In this document: positions 33,049 to 41,491 of the stretch, in pieces
How positions within the stretch are numbered: position 1 is the stretch's first letter
How the letters are laid out: every line of letters begins with the position of its first letter
NCBI RefSeq assembly: GCF_016742135.1
Contig: NZ_JACVCG010000001.1
Span: forward strand, 434,001-498,000
Origin: Brevundimonas sp.
GTDB taxonomy: Bacteria > Pseudomonadota > Alphaproteobacteria > Caulobacterales > Caulobacteraceae
Direction: 5' to 3'
DNA: 64,000 bases
The notes under the pieces: model-generated
The model's database searches: none
What the model was told of the DNA's origin: nothing
What the model saw: the letters and a program-made list of their open reading frames with translations, nothing else
Translations under genes and position numbers: made by a program

Positions 33049-36000
33049 TTACCCCTTCCGCGCGTCCAGCCAGCGGACGGCGTCGGCGTCGCGGGCGCTG
33101 AGGTCGGGGTAGTCGGGGTCGGAGCCGACGGTGCCGTCGCGCTTCCACGACCGGGCGCATTTAGGGTGGTCTGTAATTGTCAGCACTTTGACGCGCACAG
33201 GCGCATTCAAGCCGACCCGAATGCCTCCCACGATCTGAAACTCTTCACCGGGTGTGCTCTGCCATACATCGCGTGTATCGCCCTCAATGGGGAGGACGTC
33301 GACGATGCTCACGCGCAGGATCTCGGCAAGAAAGTCGGTCGGCGATTGGCCCGGAACATCGAAGAGATCCAGCACGGGATTTCCGGTCTGGAGGACCAAT
33401 TTCAAGTCCAGCCCGCTACCGATTTTTTGATCGCGCCGCTTTACCTCGATAGCGCCCATTGCGGTCTCGATGACAAACTTCAGGTCCTCCCACCGCGCCG
33501 CCTCTTCCTCGTTCTGCCACTCGGCCGGGGTGTCGGGGATGACGCGGGCGCAGTTGGTGCCGGAGTCGGGGTAGCGGGTGGTCCAGGCCTCTTCCATGGT
33601 GAAGGGGACGATGGGGGCCAGCCAGGCGGTGAGGCGCAGGAAGACCTCGTGCATGACGGTGCGGGCCGCGCGACGGCGGATCGCGTCGGGGCGGTCGCAG
33701 TAGAGGCTGTCCTTGCGGACGTCGAAATAGAGGGCCGACAGGTCGCCCGAGCAGAACTCCAGCACCGGACGGATCACGTCTTGGAAGCGGTAGGTTTCGT
33801 AGGCCTGGCGGACCTGGCCATCCAGCTGCCACAGGCGGTGCAGGATGAAGCGCTCCAGCGGCGGCATCTGGTCGTAGTCGACGCGCTCCGCCTCATCGAA
33901 GTCAGCCAATGCGCCCAGCAGATAGCGGACGGTGTTGCGCAGCTTGCGATAGGCCTCAACCGTGGTCTGAAGGATCTGTTTGCCGATGCGCTGGTCCTCG
34001 GCATAGTCGACCAGGGCCACCCACAGACGCAGGATGTCGGCGCCCGACTCCTTGATGACGGTCGCGGGGTCGGTGGTGTTGCCCAGCGACTTGGACATCT
34101 TGCGGCCCTGCTCGTCCTGGGTGAAGCCGTGGGTCAGGACCGCCTTGTAGGGGGCGCGGCCACGGGTGCCGCAGCCCTCCAGCAGGTTGGACTGGAACCA
34201 GCCGCGGTGCTGGTCAGAGCCTTCCAGATAGAGGTCGGCGGGCCAGTGCGACGGGCGGTCGCCGTCATAGCCCTGCTCCGGGGTGCGGGGCTCGAGCGTG
34301 AAGGCGTGGGTGCAGCCCGAGTCGAACCAGACATCGAGGATGTCGGTGACCTTTTCAAACTGATCGGGGTCATAGGCGCCGAGGAAGTCGGCATCGGGGG
34401 TCTCGAACCAGGCGTCGGCGCCGCCGGCCTGGATGGCAGCGAGGATGCGCGCATCGACCGCGTCGTCATGCAGGGGCTGGCCGGTCTGTTTGTCGACGAA
34501 CATGGCCAGCGGCGTGCCCCAGGCGCGCTGGCGGCTGATCAGCCAGTCGGGGCGGTCGGCGACCATGGAGCGGATGCGGTTCTTGCCCGCCGCCGGATGG
34601 AAGGTGGTGGCGTCGATGGCGGTCAGCGCCGTCTCACGCAGGGTTTCACCCGACTTGAGCGGCTGATCCATGCGGATGAACCCCAGATTCCGGGAAGTAA
34701 GTGGTTCATCCATGCGGATGAACCACTGGGGGGTGTTACGGAAGATGATGGGCGCCTTGGACCGCCAGCTGTGCGGATAGGAATGCTCCATCCGGCCGCG
34801 CGCCAGCAGATTGCCGGCCTCGATCAGCTTTTCGGTGACGACCTTGTTGGCGGGGCCGAACTTGCCGATCTTGTCCTTCTTGCCCTCGGTCTCCAGCACC
34901 TTGAGCCCGGCGAACAGGGGGACGTGGGGATAGTAGGCGCCGTCGGCGTCGACGGTGTCGGGCACTTCCTTGTGGCCGTGGGCCTTCCACACCTCATAGT
35001 CATCGGCACCGTGACCGGGGGCGGTATGGACGAAGCCGGTTCCGGCCTCGTCGGTCACGTGATCGCCGGCCAGCAGGGGCACGGCATAGCCATAGCCGGG
35101 GTCAAGCGCGGCCAGCGGGTGGGCGCACTCCAGCCCTGACGGATTGATGTCGCCGAGGCGGGTGAAGGTCGCGATCTTTGCGGCCTTGAACACTTCGCCA
35201 GCCAGCTTGTCCGCCAGGATCAGCCGGTCGCCCGGTCTGGCCCAGGGCTCGAACTCGAGGCCCTCTTCCATGGCGGTGACCTCATAGACGCCATAGGCGA
35301 TCTCGGGGCTGTAGCTGATGGCGCGGTTGGCCGGGATGGTCCAGGGCGTGGTCGTCCAGATGACGATGGAGGGCGTGGCGTGGCGGAAGGCCAGCAGGTC
35401 GTCGTCGTGGTCGTCGGTGGCACCGGTGACCGGGAATTTCACCCAGATCGTGGGCGAGACGTGGTCATGGTATTCGATCTCGGCCTCGGCAAGCGCCGTG
35501 CGCTCGACCGGAGACCACATGACGGGCTTGGAGCCACGATAGAGCTGGCCCGAGTTCTTGAACCTGTGGAACTCGGCGACGATGGCGGCCTCGGTGCCAA
35601 AGTCCATGGTGGCATAGCGGTTGTCCCAGTCGGCGGTGACGCCGAGGCGCTTGAACTGCTCGCGCTGGACGTCGATCCAGCCCTCGGCATAGGTGCGGCA
35701 GGCGGCGCGGAACTCGGCCTTGGACACCTCGTCCTTGCGGCGGCCTTTCGCCCGGAACTGTTCCTCGATCTTCCATTCGATCGGCAGGCCGTGGCAGTCC
35801 CAGCCGGGGACATAGTCGACGTCATAGCCCAGCAGGAAGCGCGACCGGACCACGAAGTCCTTCAGCGTCTTGTTCAGTGCATGGCCGATGTGGATGTCGC
35901 CGTTGGCGTAGGGCGGGCCGTCGTGGAGAACGTAGAGGGGGGCGTTCTGCGCCTGGCGCTCGGCGCGCAGGCGGGCGTAGAGGTCGCCCCAGGCCTCGAG

Positions 36001-36126
36001 GATCTCGGGCTCCTTCTTGGGCAGGCCGCCACGCATGGGGAAGGGCGTGTCGGGCAGGAAGACGGTGTCGCGATAGTCGCGGCCAGCAGGAGCATTATCG
36101 CCAGAATTATTGCCGGTGTCGGCCAT
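33049..36126 (-). CDS. ileS: Isoleucyl-tRNA synthetase
   Basis: 1025 residues, slightly longer than typical. It charges tRNA-Ile; class I signatures are HIGHALNKTL near the N-terminus and KMSKSLGNT in the C-terminal part of the catalytic core, with a CP1 editing domain between. The C-terminal end keeps CARSWKRDG but not the four zinc cysteines, which is usual in this lineage. Around residues 467-495, the stretch FIRMDEPL is repeated as FIRMDQPL 14 residues later (see findings). Upstream lies ribF, 146 bases away on the same strand, the common ribF-ileS order; no lspA follows. Another protein here would normally end near residue 960-970, so the duplication and loop insertions explain part of the extra length. 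Confidence 0.97.
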   Translation of the reverse strand: MADTGNNSGDNAPAGRDYRDTVFLPDTPFPMRGGLPKKEPEILEAWGDLYARLRAERQAQNAPLYVLHDGPPYANGDIHIGHALNKTLKDFVVRSRFLLGYDVDYVPGWDCHGLPIEWKIEEQFRAKGRRKDEVSKAEFRAACRTYAEGWIDVQREQFKRLGVTADWDNRYATMDFGTEAAIVAEFHRFKNSGQLYRGSKPVMWSPVERTALAEAEIEYHDHVSPTIWVKFPVTGATDDHDDDLLAFRHATPSIVIWTTTPWTIPANRAISYSPEIAYGVYEVTAMEEGLEFEPWARPGDRLILADKLAGEVFKAAKIATFTRLGDINPSGLECAHPLAALDPGYGYAVPLLAGDHVTDEAGTGFVHTAPGHGADDYEVWKAHGHKEVPDTVDADGAYYPHVPLFAGLKVLETEGKKDKIGKFGPANKVVTEKLIEAGNLLARGRMEHSYPHSWRSKAPIIFRNTPQWFIRMDEPLTSRNLGFIRMDQPLKSGETLRETALTAIDATTFHPAAGKNRIRSMVADRPDWLISRQRAWGTPLAMFVDKQTGQPLHDDAVDARILAAIQAGGADAWFETPDADFLGAYDPDQFEKVTDILDVWFDSGCTHAFTLEPRTPEQGYDGDRPSHWPADLYLEGSDQHRGWFQSNLLEGCGTRGRAPYKAVLTHGFTQDEQGRKMSKSLGNTTDPATVIKESGADILRLWVALVDYAEDQRIGKQILQTTVEAYRKLRNTVRYLLGALADFDEAERVDYDQMPPLERFILHRLWQLDGQVRQAYETYRFQDVIRPVLEFCSGDLSALYFDVRKDSLYCDRPDAIRRRAARTVMHEVFLRLTAWLAPIVPFTMEEAWTTRYPDSGTNCARVIPDTPAEWQNEEEAARWEDLKFVIETAMGAIEVKRRDQKIGSGLDLKLVLQTGNPVLDLFDVPGQSPTDFLAEILRVSIVDVLPIEGDTRDVWQSTPGEEFQIVGGIRVGLNAPVRVKVLTITDHPKCARSWKRDGTVGSDPDYPDLSARDADAVRWLDARKG

Positions 36127-36272
36127 GAGGTCAGGTCTCGTGTCGTTGATCGTTCGCGTGACGTTTGATTCCGCTGTCTGAGCGGGGCATCCCGGCGAGC
36201 GCGAGGCGTCAGCCCTGCGGCGCTACGCCGGGCGGCTAATCGAAATCACACGGATCACGCGGACGGTCATGG

Positions 36273-37250
36273 TCAGGCCGGTCTAGCAGAGGCGGCGGGC
36301 ATGAGGCCAGCCGAAACCGCCAGTGCGGCGCGGGCGGCGGTGGCATCGGCCTCGATCTGAACCTTGAGGGCGTCGAGGCCGTCGAAGGTCATTTCGGGGC
36401 GGAGGAAGGCGACCAGCTCGGTCTCTACCGTCCGGCCGTAGAGGTCGCCGTCGAAGTCGAACAGCCAGACCTCGAGCAGCGGCTGTTCCAGCAGATACAT
36501 GGGCCGGACGCCGAGGCTGGCGACGCCGTCGATGACGCGGCCCTCGGCCAGACGGGTGCGGGTGGCGTAGATGCCGAAGGCCGGGCGCATATAGTCGCCC
36601 AGCGCGATGTTGAGGGTCGGTACGCCGATGGTGCGGCCGCGCTTGTCGCCATGAATGACCTCGCCCTCGATGGCGAAGGGGCGGCCGAGGATGGCGGTGG
36701 CGCGGGCCATGTCGCCGGCCTTGAGGGCCTCGCGCACGGCCGAGGAGGACAGCTTCAGGCCATCGGCGTCATCGACACGGGCGACCGGGCTGACGGTGAA
36801 GCCGGCCTGCTCGCCATAGCGGGCGAGAGCCTCGGGCGAGCCCGAGCGGCCCTTGCCGAAGGTGAAGTCAAAGCCGACGGCGGCGTGCCCGATGTGAAGT
36901 CCGTCCGGACCGAGAACCTCGAGGGCGAAGGCCTGGTCGCTCAGGGCGGCCATGTCGGCGTCGAAGGGCAGGCGGTACAGTCGGTCGACGCCGAGGCCGT
37001 CCAGGGCGCGCGCCATCTGGCCGGGCGACATCAGGCGGAAGGGGGCGGCGTCCGGCTGGAACCAGCGGCGCGGGTGGGGATCGAAGCTGACCACGCCGAG
37101 GGGCAGGTCGCGCTGCCGGGCCACCTGGCGCGCGGCGTCGATCACGGCCTGATGCCCCCGGTGGACGCCGTCGAAGGCGCCGATGGCGACCGCTGCGCCC
37201 TGTGCGGAAGCGGGAAGGTCCCGCCAGGTCTCGATGACGGTCAGGGCCAC
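36273..37250 (-). CDS. ribF: Bifunctional riboflavin kinase / FAD synthetase
   Basis: 325 residues from GTG at 37250, one base after the stop of the MaoC gene; longer upstream extensions of the frame overlap that gene and were rejected. The N-terminal nucleotidyltransferase domain has AVAIGAFDGVHRGHQAVI and the VSFDPHPRRWF and GFDFTFGKGRSG motifs; the C-terminal riboflavin kinase domain has GDKRGRTIGVPTLNI, FGIYATRT and the VEVWLFDFDGDLYG-type end (EVWLFDFDGDLYGR). It converts riboflavin to FMN and FAD. It precedes ileS, as in many proteobacteria. Confidence 0.95.
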   Translation of the reverse strand: MALTVIETWRDLPASAQGAAVAIGAFDGVHRGHQAVIDAARQVARQRDLPLGVVSFDPHPRRWFQPDAAPFRLMSPGQMARALDGLGVDRLYRLPFDADMAALSDQAFALEVLGPDGLHIGHAAVGFDFTFGKGRSGSPEALARYGEQAGFTVSPVARVDDADGLKLSSSAVREALKAGDMARATAILGRPFAIEGEVIHGDKRGRTIGVPTLNIALGDYMRPAFGIYATRTRLAEGRVIDGVASLGVRPMYLLEQPLLEVWLFDFDGDLYGRTVETELVAFLRPEMTFDGLDALKVQIEADATAARAALAVSAGLMPAASARPA

Positions 37251-37251
37251 G

Positions 37252-37713
37252 TCAGCCCTTTGCGGGACGCCGACGACGCGGCACGCGCACACTGGCCTCG
37301 CCGTCCAGCACCAGCTGGTCGCCGACCAGCCCCTCGCAGCGCAGGACCACGCGGGCCGATTCCGCATCGATGGAGGCGACGGTGACGCGCGCGATGACGG
37401 TGTCGCCGATCTTCACCGGCCGGTGGAAGGCAGTGTTCTGGCCGAGGAAGATGGAGCCCGCGCCCGGCAGGATCATGCCGACCACGGCCGAGCCGAACGA
37501 GGCGCTGAGCAGGCCATGGGCGATGCGACCGCGATAGGCGGTCTTCGACGCAAAGGCCTCGTCCATGTGCAGGGGATTGAAGTCGTCCGAGGCCTCGGCG
37601 AACTGCTGGATGCGGGCCTCGGTGACCTCGACAGCCTTTTCCGCCGTCATGCCGACGAACAGCTCGTCAAGGATGTATCCGCCCGAGGGGTGCGCGCTAA
37701 CCGTCTGTGTCAT
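37252..37713 (-). CDS. MaoC-like (R)-specific enoyl-CoA hydratase-type dehydratase
   Basis: 153 residues with the hotdog-fold hydratase 2 motif: the catalytic Asp and His in FAEASDDFNPLHMDEAFA and the YRGRIAHGLLSASFGSAV helix. Such proteins hydrate trans-2-enoyl-CoA or dehydrate 3-hydroxyacyl-CoA. The substrate is unknown. Its stop and the ribF GTG are separated by one base, so translation is probably coupled even though the functions do not obviously connect. Confidence 0.9.
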   Translation of the reverse strand: MTQTVSAHPSGGYILDELFVGMTAEKAVEVTEARIQQFAEASDDFNPLHMDEAFASKTAYRGRIAHGLLSASFGSAVVGMILPGAGSIFLGQNTAFHRPVKIGDTVIARVTVASIDAESARVVLRCEGLVGDQLVLDGEASVRVPRRRRPAKG

Positions 37714-37751
37714 CGGGCGGTGTTAGCGCCGGAATCGCGCGAAGGCGAGCC

Positions 37752-38621
37752 TTACCAGGCGAGGTCCAGAGCGGCGTAGCGGGCGGTGGTGCCTTCCTCG
37801 GCCAGCAGGGCGCCGGCGCGGGCGGCATCCAGGGCGCCGTCAGGACCGCGCGCGGCGTCGCCATGGATGCCCTGGGCGATGAACAGGCAGTCGAGGCCCT
37901 GCTGTTCCGCCCCCAGCACATCGGTGATGACTCCGTCGCCGATGCACAGCACGCGGGACCGGTCGACGGGGCCGGGGCGGTGGCGTCCGGCCTCGGTCAG
38001 GGCCAGCTCATAGATGGGGGCAAAGGGCTTGCCGGCCATGACCACCGGGCCGCCCAGCTGTTCATAGAGGTCGGCAAGCGAGCCGCCGCAATAGATCAGG
38101 GTGTCGCCGCGCTGGACCACCCGGTCGGGGTTGGCACAGATCAGGTCGATGCCGCGCCGGGCGGCGGTCGACAGCTCGGCGCGGTAGTCCTCGGGCGTCT
38201 CGGTGGTGTCGTCGCGGGGGCCGGTGACCGAGACGAAGGCGGCGTCCGCCACGTCTTCGGTGACGTCGAGGCCGAGGCCGGCATAGAGGGGGGCATCGCG
38301 CTCGGGCCCGATGATCAGGGCCGGGCCGGGCGCGCGTTTGGCCAGCTCCATCCGCGTCGCGTCGCCCGAGGTGACAAAGCCGTCCCAGGCCGCGCGCGGC
38401 ACACCGAGTCCATCCAGCTGGGCCACCACATCCGAGGCCGGCCGCGGCGAGTTGGAGATCAGCACGACGGTGCCGCCCTGATCCCGGAAGGCCTTGAGCG
38501 CGGCACAGGGGCCCGGCCAGCTCTCGCGGCCGTTATGGATCACCCCCCAGACGTCGCACAGCAGCAGGTCATAGTCGCCCGCAACAGCGGACAGGCGGGG
38601 CAGGGGGGCGGGCAGGGTCAT
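37752..38621 (-). CDS. HAD-superfamily class IIA hydrolase (TIGR01459-like)
   Basis: 289 residues. The N-terminal HAD motif is LLLCDVWGVIHNG with the nucleophile aspartate, motif II is VVLISNSPRP, the lysine is in VMAGKPFAPIYE and motif III is LCIGDGVITDVLGAEQQG. The substrate cap is of the IIA type. It likely dephosphorylates a small phosphoester; no specific substrate is known. It is the first gene of the minus-strand run into maoC, ribF and ileS. Confidence 0.92.
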   Translation of the reverse strand: MTLPAPLPRLSAVAGDYDLLLCDVWGVIHNGRESWPGPCAALKAFRDQGGTVVLISNSPRPASDVVAQLDGLGVPRAAWDGFVTSGDATRMELAKRAPGPALIIGPERDAPLYAGLGLDVTEDVADAAFVSVTGPRDDTTETPEDYRAELSTAARRGIDLICANPDRVVQRGDTLIYCGGSLADLYEQLGGPVVMAGKPFAPIYELALTEAGRHRPGPVDRSRVLCIGDGVITDVLGAEQQGLDCLFIAQGIHGDAARGPDGALDAARAGALLAEEGTTARYAALDLAW

Positions 38622-38667
38622 GCGGCTGTCGTTAGCCGAGCGGACGGGGTGGGGGAAGGGGAGGGGG

Positions 38668-38692
38668 CAGTAGGCAGTAGGCAGTAGGCAGT
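38668..38692 (+). repeat. Tandem heptamer repeat CAGTAGG, 3.6 copies
   Basis: Three perfect copies of CAGTAGG (38668-38688) plus CAGT. It is a simple-sequence tract within an intergenic region, probably prone to slippage. Confidence 0.9.
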
Positions 38693-38716
38693 GTGATCAG
38701 AGGTGGCTCTTTTCAT

Positions 38717-38861
38717 CTCCTCCCCGTTTGCGGGGAGGGGGACCGCGCAGCGGTGGAGGGGGCGTCGCTGCCTTTGACCGAACAAGACCTCCCACCCGCG
38801 ACGCCGCCCCCTCCGTCACGGCGCTTATGCGCCGCGCCACCTCCCCATGAATGGGGAGGAG
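38717..38861 (-). repeat. Palindromic intergenic element, copy B (inverted relative to copy A)
   Basis: Termini CTCCTCCCC (38717) and GGGGAGGAG (38853-38861). Compared with 32185-32314 the two inner modules are in reverse order and orientation: GGAGGGGGACCGCGCAGCGG corresponds to the reverse complement of the Y module, and CCCTCCGTCACGGCGC with GCGCCGCGCCACCTCCCC to that of the X module. The spacer between modules differs in sequence. Confidence 0.75.
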
Positions 38862-38925
38862 ATGAGGGAGCGGAACGCCGCCCCCGCCCTTGCGTTCGTG
38901 GATGGGGGTTTGAGGGAGAGACGAC

Positions 38926-39276
38926 ATGCGATCCATATTGGCAATGACGACGGTGGCGGCCTGCGGGCTGATGCTCAGCGGCTGTGCAACGGCGGGCTAC
39001 GGCGACTATGCCTCGGCGTGCGAGCGGGACTATGCGAAGAACCGCGAGCGGGCCATCAGCGCCGGAGCCGTGCTGGGCGCGGCCGTCGGTGCGGCGGTGG
39101 CCGGAGAGGGCAACCGCGAGCAGGGAGCCCTGATCGGTGCCGCGGCCGGGGCTTTGCTGGGCAGCGAACTGTCGGCCGAGGACGATCCCTGCGGCTATGG
39201 CTTTGGCGGCTACAACCGGGACTACCGCTATGGTCGCGAGCGGGTCTACTGGCGGGATGATAACCGGCGCTGGTGA
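38926..39276 (+). CDS. Glycine-zipper lipoprotein
   Basis: 116 residues. The N-terminus is a lipoprotein signal with lipobox LSGC (about residue 20). A glycine-zipper segment follows: AGAVLGAAVGAAVAGEGN and GALIGAAAGALLGSEL, of the kind found in SlyB/Rcp-like outer-membrane lipoproteins that span or brace the membrane. The C-terminus is rich in Tyr, Arg and Gly. No specific role is known. A good ribosome site lies upstream. Confidence 0.88.
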   Translation: MRSILAMTTVAACGLMLSGCATAGYGDYASACERDYAKNRERAISAGAVLGAAVGAAVAGEGNREQGALIGAAAGALLGSELSAEDDPCGYGFGGYNRDYRYGRERVYWRDDNRRW

Positions 39277-39324
39277 GGGAACGGGGTGCGCCCTGACCGG
39301 TTACCTCTTTGACAGGAGGAAACC

Positions 39325-39552
39325 ATGCGCAAGATCACGACCCTTTTGACCGCCGCCGCCCTGGCCACCGGCCTTGCGGCCTGCGACACGCGGTCCGGCG
39401 GGGACACGGAAACCAGTGTCGTGGCCGAGGCCATGCCCGAAACGCCCGACATCAGCGAGACGGCCAGAGACGAGCAGATCGTGCGGGAGGGCGTGCCTCC
39501 GTCGGAGGTCACCGGCCAGACGCCACCGCCAGAGCCGATCCCGGCCGAGTAG
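39325..39552 (+). CDS. Small lipoprotein of unknown function
   Basis: 75 residues. Signal peptide with lipobox LAAC (about residues 18-21), then an acidic, proline-rich and probably unstructured tail (DTETSVVAEAMPETPD...). AGGAGGAAA precedes the start at 39325. It follows the glycine-zipper lipoprotein by 48 bases and may be cotranscribed. Confidence 0.78.
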   Translation: MRKITTLLTAAALATGLAACDTRSGGDTETSVVAEAMPETPDISETARDEQIVREGVPPSEVTGQTPPPEPIPAE

Positions 39553-39570
39553 GCTGGTGCCCCGGCGCTT

Positions 39571-40074
39571 TCAGGTGAAGTGGTAGGCGTCGATCCGGGC
39601 TTCCCGAATGCGGCCATGGCGGTCGAACCGCAGGGTGATCCAGCCTTCACCCAGAGTTGCCCCGCACCTATGGCCGCGATCCACATCGGGACGGCACTCG
39701 AGTTCGGCTTCAGGCAGGAAGCGGCTCACCCGGGTGACAACGTCGTCCATTTCTCGCGCGGTGCCGATGCCGAGTACCGCTGCGGGTCGATTATTGTCCT
39801 CCGGGAAGACGAAAAACTTGACCAGTAGTTCGCCTTTCCAGAAGGCATGTCCGACCCCGTTCGCGTCGATGTAGCTGCATTCACCCCATTCCTGGCATTG
39901 GCCGTCGATGACCATCGTCAGGCCGGGTGATCCTTCCGGAGTGCCGAACGGGAGGTCGGAGAAGCTGCGCTCGGCCACCGTGAGCAGTTCGGGGCCGGAG
40001 CGGACGTTCTGGGCGCAGGCCACCGTTGCCAGTGACACCACTCCGGCGACAAGAACGACGAGACGCCCAAACAT
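39571..40074 (-). CDS. Secreted protein of unknown function
   Basis: 167 residues. A signal peptide (LVVLVAGVVSLATVACAQ) is followed by a soluble domain with four cysteines (GQCQEWGECSYID, and ELECRPDVDRGHRCGAT), probably two disulfides. The later part is strand-rich. No known family is recognised. It shares the interval after the tipF-like gene on the same strand, 25 bases downstream. Confidence 0.8.
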   Translation of the reverse strand: MFGRLVVLVAGVVSLATVACAQNVRSGPELLTVAERSFSDLPFGTPEGSPGLTMVIDGQCQEWGECSYIDANGVGHAFWKGELLVKFFVFPEDNNRPAAVLGIGTAREMDDVVTRVSRFLPEAELECRPDVDRGHRCGATLGEGWITLRFDRHGRIREARIDAYHFT

Positions 40075-40099
40075 CCAGTAATTCCCCTTTGCGTCGCCC

Positions 40100-41371
40100 C
40101 TACCCCACCCGGCGGCGTTGCTCGGCGCTGCGGAGGGTGGAGCGGAGGAAGTCGGCGGGGGGGTCGGTTTCGGCGAGGACCTGTTCCTTGATGGCGCGGG
40201 GTTCGCCGAACAGATGGCCCTGGCCCATGGAGACGTCGAGCTCGAGGATGTCGACGATCTGGCGTTCGCTTTCGCACTTCTCGGCGATCACCTCGATGCC
40301 GTAGCGGCGGGTGAGAGCAGCGAAGTCGGCGGCCTGGATGTCGCGCAGGCTGGGCAGGGGCGAGCCGCCGTCGAGGTCGAGCAGCTGCTCGATCAGCAGG
40401 TCGGCGGCCACCTTGACGAAGCGCACGTCCGAGCGCTGCAGGTCGGCGAAGTCGAGATCCAGCGTCTGGACCTTGTCGATGGAGAAACGGAAGCCGAGGT
40501 CGGCCAGCTTGGCCATGTTGCGGGCCTCGACCGCGCCGCGCGCGTCGAAGGTGGCCTGCCCCAGTTCGAAGATCAGCGACTGGTTGAGGTCGCGGTTCTC
40601 GCTGAGGAAATGCAGGAACTGGGGGAAGAAGGTCTCATCGCCCAGCGACGACAGGGCGACGTTGCAGAAGACGCCGACCTTGCGGTCCTGACGCGCGAGA
40701 CGGCGGACGATCTGGGCGCAGCGGAACAGCAGCAGATTATCGATGGCGGGAACCAGACCTTCGCCCTCGGCGACCGAGAGGTATTCGGCCGGCATCATGA
40801 CCCGGTCGGTCGAGTCGCGCAGGCGGGTGAAGCTTTCGTAGAAGACGGTGCGGCGCTGGGGCAGGGTGACGACCGGTTGCAGGTACAGGTCGACCCGGCC
40901 CTCGGTCAGGGCATCGTGGACGGTGCGCAAGAGGGCGTGGGACTGGGCCTGACGGCGGCCCTCGAAGGTGTCGGGGGCGGGGGCGGCGGTCGACAGGCGC
41001 TCGTCGATGCTGGCGCTCATCTGCTGGATCAGGCCCTCAAGCATGCGGACCTCGCCCGTCAGCTCGTCGGTGCGGTTGAGCGCGCCGGACTCGATGGCCT
41101 GGGCCAGCTCGGTCAGAGCGCCCTGGGTGGTTTCCAGCGCATCGGCCAGAAGGCGATGGGCATCGCGGATCTGGGCCACCTCGGCCCTGAGGGCCCGCTC
41201 GCGCATATGGCCGGTGAGGTAGAGGTGGATGACGCCCAGCACGCCCAGCGCGCCGAAGGTCGCGGCAACGCCCGCACCCGCGCCCAGTCCGCCACGCCAG
41301 ATCAGCGCCCCGACCGTCATGGCCAGGAACAGATAGCTGAAGATCAGGGCGGTACGAGTAAGCGTGCGCAT
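40100..41371 (-). CDS. tipF: TipF-like membrane protein with degenerate EAL domain
   Basis: 423 residues from ATG at 41371. Two transmembrane helices lie at about residues 8-28 and 33-52 (GALIWRGGL and GVAATFGALGVLGVIHLY), then a coiled-coil region (about 60-130) and a C-terminal EAL domain. The EAL catalytic motif is lost (YESFTRLRD in place of EALxR, and SIDKVQTLDLDF in place of the DDFG metal site), so it should bind but not cut c-di-GMP. This layout and size fit Caulobacter TipF, a c-di-GMP-binding protein that sites the flagellum at the pole. The identification is by architecture, not by a sequence search. Confidence 0.75.
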   Translation of the reverse strand: MRTLTRTALIFSYLFLAMTVGALIWRGGLGAGAGVAATFGALGVLGVIHLYLTGHMRERALRAEVAQIRDAHRLLADALETTQGALTELAQAIESGALNRTDELTGEVRMLEGLIQQMSASIDERLSTAAPAPDTFEGRRQAQSHALLRTVHDALTEGRVDLYLQPVVTLPQRRTVFYESFTRLRDSTDRVMMPAEYLSVAEGEGLVPAIDNLLLFRCAQIVRRLARQDRKVGVFCNVALSSLGDETFFPQFLHFLSENRDLNQSLIFELGQATFDARGAVEARNMAKLADLGFRFSIDKVQTLDLDFADLQRSDVRFVKVAADLLIEQLLDLDGGSPLPSLRDIQAADFAALTRRYGIEVIAEKCESERQIVDILELDVSMGQGHLFGEPRAIKEQVLAETDPPADFLRSTLRSAEQRRRVG

Positions 41372-41491
41372 AAGGGCCGTCTGTCCGATCTTCCCGAAGG
41401 AATCGATCCAGTATCGGGCTATCGGCCCGTGGCGGCTAGGGTTATTCAGAAAGAATCGGTGGACAGCGATAACCTGAGGAGTGGCGCGCAC

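Larger units (their letters stand above)
38622..38925. other. Intergenic region of 304 bp with repeats
   Basis: Between the divergent HAD hydrolase and the glycine-zipper lipoprotein. It holds a tandem heptamer at 38668-38692 and a palindromic element at 38717-38861. GAGGGAGAG lies just before the lipoprotein start. No protein-like frame is seen. Confidence 0.7.

Noticed and set aside
33049-33190. Loss of the IleS C-terminal zinc cysteines as a defect
   Set aside because: The CARSWKRDG...PDLSARDA form without the cysteine set is usual in alphaproteobacterial enzymes as I recall them.
32899-35139. A 746-codon plus-strand frame opposite ileS
   Set aside because: Shadow of ileS; it starts inside the palindromic repeat region.
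38668-38692. CRISPR array
   Set aside because: The repeat unit is seven bases with no spacers, so it is a simple tandem repeat.
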